Source of the DNA: Latrodectus hesperus
Taxonomy: Eukaryota; Arthropoda; Arachnida; Araneae; Theridiidae
Direction: 5' to 3'
NCBI GenBank assembly: GCA_037975125.1
Contig: JAJQOW010000185.1
Location: 69,501-133,500, forward strand
Length of the DNA stretch: 64,000 bases
Positions within the stretch are counted from its first letter, which is position 1, and each line of letters opens with the position of its first letter. The notes beneath the pieces are model-generated. The model worked only from the letters and a program-made list of their open reading frames with translations, was not told the DNA's origin and did no database searches. Positions 25,861-42,700 of the stretch are shown one piece after another. Made by a program: the position numbers and the translations under genes.

Positions 25861-27852
25861 GTAAAAAATTTATGTCTTCGCCTGTAATTAAAAAAAGTGA
25901 GGAGTTGTACGTAACTTGAAATTATTTCTTAAGAAATGTAATTAGTAATAAGTTCTTTTATATTATTTTTGACACAGGCGGAGAAAAGTCTAATTGCTAT
26001 ATTTAAAATAAGCCTATATTTCTCCCTAACAAAGTAAAATTTTTTTTCATTTAAAGTAAATGACTTAGCTTTGATAAATGTGATGAGCGTTATTCTGGAA
26101 ATAAGTGAATGATTGGTAGAATGATGGAATTATACCCTGAAAGAGAGAGGAATATTCGTTCTCTTCTATATTTCAAATACCGAAAGGGAATATAAAACGT
26201 TCAGTACAGATTGTTTGCTGTTTAGAAATTATTTTTTAATTGCGTCTTCACGTGAAAAGATTAATTTATTTAATTCTTTATGCCAATTTTATACTCCATA
26301 TTGTTATATGTAAGTACAAGTGTTGTGACTAAGTTGAATATTTATATTGGTATATTGAACATGAATGCTTTGAACTCATACAGCAGAGTTGGGGATACTT
26401 CAGGTAGGAATCCTGCACACGACTTACGCAACACTGTAAATATTTATAAAGAAGTTGGTTTGCTATAGTGGGACATGCTTTCTGTAACATATCTAGTCTG
26501 TAAGGTCATCATACCTGACAATAACGCATTTTGTGTCAATAATAAGTTTTCATTGGCTTAATAAATGTTAAGTCTTTAAGCCATAGTGGACTCTATGTTC
26601 CCTGATTATTGTACAATGAATCTTTGTTATGGAGATTCTTCTACTCAGTCTATGTTTTAAAATTATATAGATTTCCACCCAGTTACTTCCATTTAAGTGG
26701 TAGAGCCCAATACAGGGCTCGATACGGGGAAATATATGAGAGCAAAAACAGCAAGTCAGTTGATGGCTTTTCAGTTGGACGAAATAGGTAGTAGTAAGCG
26801 AATTACAAGCAAACAAATATGGTGCTGGGATTCAGTGGAAATGACTCAATATAATTTCATTTAATTAACAAATAACAAACATTTTTGTATATTTTTGCTG
26901 AAATTGAGCAATTTACCGCAGATAAAAATAAAAATTCAGAAATAACATACTTACTAACAGTTATTTTCTACCATAAAATTACCATAAAAACCATTAGAAA
27001 TTATCAGTAAAACCAGTAGTCATCAAATGTCTCCAACTTTTACATATAAAATGTTATATGCTTTTCTAATAATAAGAAAATATGTAATTTATGTTTTTGA
27101 TACTGACTACAGATTAACAAATATATCCATACATGATTTGTTTAGTAGAGCAAAATTTGCAATAAAAGAAAAATACATAATAAAATAACACTCACGCATT
27201 ATAGGTAATTTAAACATAAAATTATCGAACATGCAAAAGTAAATTACTTTCATTATCATTTTCTCAAATGTATTTTAAACGTAATTTTTGAATAAAGATA
27301 TTAATTTTTAAATTAATAGAAATTTAATACCAATAAATGAATTTGACAAATAAAAGACTACTGTTCTTAAAAACATCTCATTCTGAAACAAATTAAAAGC
27401 AATCTTATAAAAAGGATTTAAATTAAATTTTAATAAAATTATTTTTGAATTATTGTTCATATTAAATAATTTAAAAAGATTCAGCTATAATTGTTGATGA
27501 ACGTTTTTTTTTTCATTTTTTTCGTCTGCAAAAGTATACAAGAAGTAAAAAATTTTCTAATAAGATAAAATATGCATTGCTGACTACACAATGGTTACTC
27601 TTTTTGTAAAACAAACAATGAAAACTGATGAACTTTTTAAATATTTTATGATGAACAAATATCTATTTTATTAAACAAATATTTTCAATTATATATACCA
27701 ATTTGACAAAAATGTTATTTTACTCCACGTATTATACAGATAGAATTTTCATGGTAAACAAATCATTACATGTTAAAACTACTCTCCTTATTAATTTTTA
27801 TTTATAATATTTATCAATTATACCATACTTTCCTCAGAAACTATACAGTTAA

Positions 27853-27854
<2 letters not shown>

Positions 27855-27944
<90 letters not shown>
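27855..27944. repeat. (AT)n microsatellite
   Basis: About 90 bases of alternating AT. Confidence 0.95.
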
Positions 27945-27947
<3 letters not shown>

Positions 27948-29653
27948 ACAAATCAATATGTAATTCTTGTTGTATGAACATTTTTCCAACTCAACAATAG
28001 CTATTTAATTGAAAAAATGATTATATGAAAATATTTTTTTGCAATTTATTGAAATAAATAGTGTTTGTATATTATTTCGGATTAAATAGTGACAAAGTTA
28101 TCCTCTACTTTTTTATATTCACAATATTTTTTTCGGGAGTAGGTTTAGTCTATTTAACCATTTTGAAAAGAAAAATAAATTAAATTGGATTATTGTTCTT
28201 CTGTGAAACAAAAACTTCTTAAAATATTAAGTTTATTAGAAATTAATTGGTTATTCCTTGGAATATTTTTAGAAAAGGAAATGAATTCATGAAGTATTAC
28301 ACATTTGCTTCTAATTAAATATATCTATATTTACAGCTTGTAAATTTTTTTATAAATTATGAATCTCAAAATTTCCTTCAAGCAATTACAAAAATGTAAA
28401 AAAAAAAAAAAAAAAAAAAAAGGCATCACTTTGAAAAATTTTCTTGTCTTGAAGAAAAGAAAAGCATAAATATATTTAAATATCATTAAATTAGAATCTA
28501 AATTTTGTAAATATAATGGAAATATATGTGATTTATAGTGTAATAATAATTTGCATATCAATTTAGTTACTTAAATAATTAGTAACTTAAATCATTAAAG
28601 CATAATAGATTAGGAAAATTATATTACTTTTCTCGCATAAATCTTCTCAGAAAAAACAACGCGAATAGAATTTTTTTTAAAAAGACAGCATAATTATAAA
28701 AATGCGTTTACCACAAAGTGAACAAAAAGATGGCATTTTTCTTTTTGAACAAACAAAGAATCTATTTCAAAAGTAAATGAAGCGTATTTGATAAACTTTA
28801 GCATGCCAATTGATCTACATTTTTTATCATATGCATATTTTGTGGAAAAATGTCCATTTATATTTTTCAAAAGGCACAAATTAACAGAATGCGATGTAAT
28901 TAAAAGAGTATTTCCCCATGAACAGTCTGCAATCGTTTTTATGTGAACTGCGAAGTAAGCATTTCTTTGCCTCAAAATATTACATAAAATATAAAAACAT
29001 TTATCTTGCAATTAACTGCCTAAAGCGAAACAAATAAAGGAAAAATAGAAAAAAAATTGACAAACATAATATGATGATAACGAGGAAGAGGTTCTGAAAT
29101 TGGTTCATACATGAAATCGGTTTAATATAGGTTACGAGGTAGGCTTCCTCATAATCAATAGAATTTATTACAAATTATTCCAAAAGTTGAAAACATTAGA
29201 CTGAGAAAATTTTTTTAATTTTAGTGTGTAATTTGTGTGTGTGTGCATGCCTGAAAATAATTGTTCGTTAATTAAATATTTGAAGAAAACTATAATATGT
29301 TTGTTTTATCTTTTCTTTATTTTTTACCATAAAAATATAGCCAACATGAAAATTTACTTTTATATTAAGGTTTGCTTTGATTCGAAAAAAATATTATTTT
29401 ATATAATCAGCTATATAAAAATATTAAAATATTTCAGGAAAAAAAAACAAATATGCTTAAGCATCTGTGTTGAAGTTCTAAGCGTCTTTATTGATCAATT
29501 ATTCCGGATAACATTAAGAAATCAAAACTGCACACTTTAAAGAACATTAAGAGTTGGTAATAGTTTCTATTCTGAGATTATAAAATAAGGAATTTGTACA
29601 TTCAGTCAAAGATAATGTACCTGAAAGGATTTAATAAAATATCTAAAATAATA

Positions 29654-29654
<1 letters not shown>

Positions 29655-29748
<94 letters not shown>
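29655..29748. repeat. (AT)n microsatellite abutting the Tigger left end
   Basis: About 94 bases of alternating AT ending directly at CAGGTAACCC, the left terminus of the Tigger-like element. Tigger/pogo elements insert at TA. Confidence 0.9.
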
Positions 29749-29752
<4 letters not shown>

Positions 29753-30745
29753 GTAACCCTCCTATAACACGGTTTTGTTCCAATGTTAGAGCTTTTGGTT
29801 TTACCTACGTTATTTAACTTTCATAACTGTGACCTGAAAACAAATGTCTCACACTGCTAGTTGGTAGTCTACGTTTAGCCACAGTGTGTTAAAGAATAAT
29901 TTTTTCATATTTAAGACATTAAGCTTCAGCCCCAAGCAATGTCAAATAAAGTTAAAACACCATTCAAGAGGAAATTTATTTCTTTAGCAGCAAAGATACA
30001 AATCTTGGATCGTTTATTGAAAGGAGAAAAAGCATCCCACATTGGGAAAAGCCTTAATTTGAATGAAGCAACAGTCAGGACCATCAAGAAAAATGAAAAA
30101 GAAATCAGAAGTGCAGTTGCCGCAGGATCTTCGACATCCGCAAAACGTTCAGCTCGCCCCAGAGCGCCAATAATTGAAAAAATGGAAAAGGCACTCAGCG
30201 TGCCTTTCCATTTGGATCCTATGGAAAGGCATTGTGCAGTTAAGAATTTAACATTTAAAGAATTACAAGAAGGCCTATGCTTAGCGGAAAATCTCGAGTC
30301 ATTTTTTTGGAAAACAGACCCTTCCACGGAAAGAAGTCGAAAATTCAAAAGGGAGCTGCAAAACTCCATACCACGAAATTTACAATGACCTAGTAAGAAC
30401 TAGTCAGCAAAGTTCGATTACAGATTTTTTTAAGAAGGAAAAACATACAAAAACTTTAAATAGAGAAAAAAGTTCTGAAAGTGAAGGCGATATCGTTCCA
30501 CCCAAAAAACGTTCTCGGTTGATTGTACTGAGCAGTGACGACGAATAAATTCATTAAATTAGGGTTGCGTTAGATTAAAATATTTTTTTCTTACTTTGTG
30601 TTGGATATACATTTATTATTTAATAAAAATTAAGTTGTTTGTGTCGAATTAAAAAAAATATTTGTTTTTAATAAGTTTTTGGAACGTAACCCCCCTTTTT
30701 GTACTAGTTCTGGGTCTCATACAACACGATTTCACACGACACGGC
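29749..30745 (+). mobile_element. Tigger/pogo-type DNA transposon with internal deletion
   Basis: The left end CAGGTAACCCTCCTATAAC fits Tigger/pogo-type termini (CAG start, TA target). Near the right, GGAACGTAACCCCCC (about 30681-30695) is the start of a matching inverted end, but the expected remainder is replaced by GTACTAGTTC and then a CATACAACACGATTTCACAC segment, so the right end is rearranged. (TA)n tracts lie on both sides. The element carries only the N- and C-terminal parts of its transposase. Confidence 0.75.
29939..30548 (+). pseudogene. Tigger/pogo transposase with catalytic core deleted
   Basis: It begins with ATG at 29939. Residues ~8-60 form a pipsqueak/CENP-B type helix-turn-helix (FKRKFISLAAKIQILDRLL, then ATVRTIKKNEKEI). 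The frame passes MEKAL (residues ~81-85, where the second DNA-binding domain should start) and within about 20 residues reaches ELQEGL...MDP-type sequence (TDPSTERSRKFKREL), normally near the C-terminus of Tigger transposases. The DDE/D catalytic domain is therefore deleted. A frameshift in the 30300-30370 region moves the remaining tail to another frame, ending with QSSITDFF (30408-30431) and LSSDDE before a stop at about 30546. QxxIxxFF is a PCNA-interacting (PIP) box, a feature reported for the pogo transposase. It cannot transpose itself. Confidence 0.75.
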
Positions 30746-30867
<122 letters not shown>

Positions 30868-30925
30868 TTCGCAAATATGGAGTGCAATTTAGATAAGTCA
30901 AAAATAGTAATTAGTAATCTCCTAG

Positions 30926-31511
30926 GGTAGGGAGGCCAAGATCCCCGATAGTCCGAACCAATTTTCAAAATTTGAAATTTTTCGAGAGCCACAATTAAAT
31001 GTGTATTTAAATGATATAAAAATTATTTTACAGAAATCATATTAATTGAAATTCTTAATAAGATTAATATGTGTATTGAATTTAAATATTGAAACTAAGC
31101 ACATTAATTTTGCTAGTCTTCATAATTCTTTAAAATTTGTTGTGAATAATTGGTGACAGTACTTTTTAGTAGTTCTTTGAGATGTTGTTTAGTTACTACA
31201 GATCGGGTTTTGGATTTCATGAGTTTTAAAATGCAATAAAATTATTCACGAATTTTATTGCACTTTTTTTGCACCAACGAAAGTACGTTGTTTCGATATT
31301 GAAATATTTCAAAAAGCAGCCTTATTTAATACATTTTGAATCGAAGTGTCCTTTCAGAATACTTTGATTCTGGAGTAAATTTCCAAAATTCAGTAATCGC
31401 CGTCGACGTAATTGCAGAGCTTGATATTCTCTCGAATACATTTATAGAGAGCCACAAATAATCCTACAAAGAGCCGCATGTAGCTCGTGAGCCACAGGTT
31501 GGCCACCCCTG
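30926..31511. mobile_element. hAT-type non-autonomous element
   Basis: The right end, read on the minus strand from 31511, is CAGGGGTGGCCAACCTGTGG followed by CTCACGAGC, the familiar terminus of many hAT elements. The probable left end is near 30926 (TAGGGTAGGGAGGCCAAG), with CGAGAGCCACAATTAAA inside it at about 30982, mirroring GAGCCAC strings at the right. The left boundary and the 8-bp target duplication could not be confirmed. No transposase frame remains in 590 bases. Confidence 0.5.
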
Positions 31512-37841
<6,330 letters not shown>

Positions 37842-37845
<4 letters not shown>

Positions 37846-39062
37846 CTTTATGAAAAAATTTTAAATTTCCTGTTTATTAATAAAAATTTTCTATTTAGAA
37901 AAAAAAATTTAACTGTGGACTCATATTAATGTTCCTAAGAAACAAGATCTGGTTACACGATAGAGCAGATGCCTAGGATTTGTCACATCACAGTAGATAA
38001 CCTAACAAATTAAGTTTGTCTTAATCCATTTATACAATTGGTATTCTTTTAATAAACAGGATGATGACGGGCCTTCTTTACGAGACCAGGGTGTAACATC
38101 AGAAATTTTTCGAAGCATCTACTTCGACAGATTTTCATATATTACATACATGGCAATGCAAACAAATTATAACGGTAACTTAATTTTATCAAGTTTGGAA
38201 TACTCCTCATCATCAAATACCTTTAATTTTAAGCTAGGTTAGGTGGAGAATTTACTTCTGAGCTAGCACTCTCCAATCGACATCAATGTCATACCAGTGG
38301 AAGGACTTTTTGACGTCTCAGATTAACGTGGATACATCCCCTCTTCACGGAGTTTCAGCAAACCAGTGCGGGAAAATGTGGTCAACCTCCCAATGACTGC
38401 TTTAGTCAAATGATAATTCATTTTTCGGATCATAACGGAAAGTAGCGTGAGACTTTTGAGCCACTGAGTCTCACTTTCACGTATTAGAAGGATCTCAACA
38501 TATGCCTCCAACTACTTAAGAAATATTAAAATTTAACTTGAAACCTTTCATTTTAAAGACTTTTCTTTTATTTGACTATGTAAAGCACAAGAAACGAGTA
38601 TCTGCCAGTTGAAAAATCCTCATGGGAAACTACACGAAGTAAAAAATACCTTTCTTAGAGTAGTAAATTTACTTTTATTACAAAATTCCTGTAAGTGCCC
38701 TGAAATATATTTATTTTAAAAGTTCAGTATCAAAATTGCATACACAATATGTAATAAGAAATAGGTAAATCACGATCTGCAAAATAATTTTGAATCTAAT
38801 TATTTTTATATTTGAAAATAATGAGAGAGAGAATAAATGAAAATAATGAATGAAAATAAAAATGAATCACATAATGAATAAGTTGCCAAAAATATGCCTT
38901 GCTTTCATGAGCAATTTCCATTATATATATATATATAGATATATATATATATCTTGTGTAATATATGACTGAAAACTTATTTACATAGTTTTTGAATTCA
39001 AAATTAAGTAAAATTTTTGATATTAACATTTCTAGTGATTATTTATTTTTTAATTTCTTCCT

Positions 39063-39065
<3 letters not shown>
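37842..39065. other. Mostly AT-rich; less AT-rich island at 38230-38520
   Basis: The island has a 62-codon minus-strand frame (38323-38511) without a known motif. Its base composition resembles the transposon relics elsewhere in the window, so it may be an unrecognised repeat. Confidence 0.4.

Positions 39066-39157
<92 letters not shown>
39066..39157. repeat. (AT)n microsatellite
   Basis: About 90 bases of alternating AT, 235 bases before the BEL element. Confidence 0.95.
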
Positions 39158-39160
<3 letters not shown>

Positions 39161-39391
39161 TTTGAAGTAATCCAATTAATTACTTAGATATTTGAAATCT
39201 CCTAATACTTACCCACACTAAATTTTGCTATTTTTTATTTATTTTGATAAGAGAGAGAGATCTATTATGTAAATATTTGTTTTAATTTTTAATATTTATT
39301 ACAAATAAATAAATATATAATTATTTATTTAACTGTTTAGATTGATTTGGAAGAGAATCTTATATTGAAGCTAAATTATCTATAAATAAGC

Positions 39392-39656
39392 TGTGGCAAC
39401 TCAGCCACAGTAAATCCCTAAAGGGGAATGAGAAGCGCATCTTCCCTATCCGATGGGGAATCTAGCCAGTTGCTATTTGGATGCGGTCGAATGAAGACCG
39501 TATTGGCACCAGTGTATCACGGTGTGGAACTCATTTTTATGGAATATAATCATGAAAATTGTTATTTGTTAATTGTTATTGTTAAAAATAAAATATTAAA
39601 GGCAATAAGACTTATTAATGAAAGGAAATACACACGCAACAATTCGTAACGCAACA
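39392..39656 (+). repeat. 5' LTR of the BEL/Pao element
   Basis: Starts TGTGGCAACTCAGCCACA, itself a 6-bp stem with a 6-base loop, and ends GTAACGCAACA. It contains AATAAA at 39587-39592, the likely polyadenylation signal, in a position equivalent to 45645-45650 in the 3' copy. No clear TATA box was found. A 73-codon frame inside it (39428-39649) is incidental and repeated exactly in the 3' LTR. Confidence 0.97.
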
Positions 39657-39659
39657 TCT

Positions 39660-39679
39660 TGGTGACCCGGACGTGATGG
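39660..39679 (+). promoter_or_regulatory. Primer-binding site (tRNA-Trp-like)
   Basis: TGGTGACCCGGACGTGAT begins three bases after the 5' LTR. It is complementary to the 3' end of animal tRNA-Trp (...ATCACGTCGGGGTCA plus CCA) with one mismatch at position 10 (G for C). The tRNA identity comes from memory of conserved tRNA-Trp sequences. Confidence 0.7.
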
Positions 39680-39774
39680 TTTGAATTATTTTGAAGGAGC
39701 GTTCACGGCACTAGAGAGCTGAGATTTGAGGTAGGCCCATTTTTTCCCTTATTAGAATTTAATATTTTAAGATA

Positions 39775-42700
39775 ATGGATTTAGAACGGTTAAAAGAAAA
39801 ACGTAAAATTTTAAGAGCTTCACTTACGAAGCATTTAAATAAAATCGAAACTACATTGGTTAAGGCAATTTCAAATGAATATTCTAATGAAACAAAACTT
39901 GAGGAACTTTGCAGTTTAAAATCTCAACTCGTAGAAAAATTGAATGATTTAACTAAGGCCGATGAGGAAATACAATTAAAAATTGAAATAAAAGATTTTT
40001 CGAATGAGATTATTACGAGCGAAGAATATAAGGATAAAGGTATAGCAGCGAAATCGAAAATCGAAAGGCAGTTAGAAACTATACGCTATAAACCGCCAAG
40101 CGAAATAAATGCAATCAGAACAAGCGATCAAATTACAGGTGATAATAATGATTCGATGCAATTCGCGCAAATGTATAATTATCCCTTTAGAACTGAAACA
40201 AAAAATGTAAAACTTCCAAAATTGAACATACAAACATTTTATGGAGATTGTAGTCAATTTTTAGATTTTTGGAATTCCTATGAAGTCGCGATACACAATA
40301 ATCCTTCTCTCACAAAAACTGAAAAATTTACATATTTAAAATCTTATCTTGGAGGAGTTGCGCTAAGTGCAGTTAAAGGATTTTCCCTCACAGACCAAAA
40401 TTACGATGCGTCAATACAATTAATAAAGGATAGATTCGGTCGAACAGATATAATTATGTCAGCACATATGCACAAACTTTTAATAATAGAACCAGTCAAG
40501 TCTTGCTCTAATATTATTGGCTTAAGAAAAATGTACGACGCCATTGAAGTACAAATAAGGTCCTTGCAATCCTTGGGAATAGCCGCTGACACATTCAGTA
40601 ATTTATTGTGTCCTGTAATTCTGCAAAAATTGCCCGAAGAGTTAAATTTAAATTATAATCGTCAGCGTAAAACAGATGAATTGTTTGATATCGTAAAATT
40701 AGTAGAATTTATAAGAAAAGAAGTTGAATGTAGAGAAGCGTCATTAATATTAGCTAATCCGAGAAATTTTAACCCTAAGGAATATCCCTTTCGAAACAAA
40801 GTAACAGATCAAAGTTACCCAAATAAGCCTCATTTCTTGAACTCAAAGAGAAGCGACGCGAGCAATAAATTTAGCAGCGGGGCGGTCTTGAGTACTCAAG
40901 TGGGTAATAAATATCCCTGCGGACCGCGGAAATACGAACCGAGCGCTACGTGTAAGCGCAACTTTTATAGAATAGAAAATAACAAAAAATGTATTTTTTG
41001 TACACAAAATCACATGAATCATGATTGCTCACTAAGTGTTAATGATAAAAGGAAAGCTTTAATGTCAAAGGGTCTTTGTTTTATTTGTTTTCAAAATCAT
41101 ATAAGAAAATTTTGCGACCGTAATTATCTAAAATGTAAAATGTGCGGTTCTCAAGGTCACAACTCCCTGCTATGCGGAGAGAGGGGTGAATGTTTTGCTG
41201 AGGATATTTCGGTTTCAGTCCGGGAAGGCGATTCGAAACAAGAAGCGGTCTCGTCAATGGTTTCATTTTCCGCCAGGGAACTTAATGTAAACAGAACTTC
41301 GCATAACTCTGTTTTGCTACAGACTTTTTCGGCTTTAGTGAAATCGAAAGAAAGCAGCTTACAGTTACGCTGCATGGTAGACGGTGGAGCAAATAAATCA
41401 TTTATTTTAAAAGAAGTAGCCGACGCGTTAAATTTGAAGGTTATTAAGAAGGAACCTTTAATAATTCATACATTTGGATCTAAAACTGCTGAAAAGCGAA
41501 TGTATAATTTGGTCGAATTAACTTTACATAATATTAAATATCCTAACCAATGTGTAAAAATACAAACAATAGTGATTGATTCGATTACTTTGGCAAAAAT
41601 AAGAATTCCGTCAAAATTCGTGAGGAACCTTGCTTTTGAAAAGGGTATTGAATTAGCTGATGTTAGTATTACTGAAAAAATTCACATTTTAATCGGTTCA
41701 GATTATATCTCAGAAATATTAGGCGATAATATTGTAAGACTCACTAAGAGATTAATTGCTCAAGAGAGTATATTTGGACACTTAATTCAAGGTAGGGATG
41801 GAGATTCTAATAGCCAAGGGGTATCTGTCAATCATTTAATTGTAGAGAATGAAGGGTTAGATTGTGATAGGATAAAAAATTTATGGCTATTGGAAACCAT
41901 TGGAATTAATGGGGATAAGGAAATGTCTCTCTCAGACAAGGATATTTTGGAAACCTTTAAGAAAAATACCACATATGTAGATAAAAGATATGAAACAAAA
42001 TTGTTATGGAAGGTTAGTAATAAGGAATTAAGCAATAATTATGAAATCGCAAAACGTCGTTTATCCAGTTTAACTTGTTCATTAATCAAAAATGAGGATT
42101 TATATGCTAAGTACGATACAATAATTAACGAACATTTAAGGGATGGCATTATTGAAATAGTTGACTCGAATTCATATCAAAATATGAAAACTGGTTATTT
42201 CCTCCCACATCACGCAGTCGTGCGCGAGAAAAAATATAGTTCTAAAGTTAGGATAGTATTTGACGCTTCATCTAAAGGAAAAGGCGAGTTGTCGTTAAAT
42301 GATTGCTTAGAAAGCGGGCCAAATTTGAATCCCGATTTATTAAAAATAATTTTGAGGTTCAGATTACACAAAGTGGCATTTTGCGCAGATATTCAACGCG
42401 CGTATTTAGAAGTAGGAATTGCTGAACAAGATAGCGAGTTTTTAAAATTTTTATGGTTAAAAGATAAGGGTCCTAATCTCAATCTCAGCCCTCAAAACAT
42501 TGCAACATTTAAGTATAAGAGAGTAACTTTTGGCATCAAATGCAGCGCCTTTTTACTTACTGCAACCATAAGGCTGCATTTGGAAAGGTATCAAGGAAAA
42601 TATGATGAAGCATGTGAAATGCTTAAAGAACTTTACGTGGATGATTTAATAAATGGAACTTCTAATGTTGAAGACGCTCTGAAATTAGTTAAGGAGATGA

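Larger units (their letters stand above)
25861..29748. other. AT-rich stretch with microsatellites
   Basis: (AT)n at about 27855-27944, poly(A) at about 28398-28420 and (AT)n at about 29655-29748. A minus-strand frame at 28694-29011 is moderately long (105 codons) but matches nothing I recognise. Confidence 0.55.

Noticed and set aside
28694..29011. 105-codon minus-strand frame as a host exon
   Set aside because: A possible acceptor site exists, but there is no donor site or family match; left unannotated as a gene.
39428..39649. 73-codon frame repeated exactly at 45486-45707
   Set aside because: It lies within the LTRs; the repetition comes from the LTR duplication, and no motif is present.
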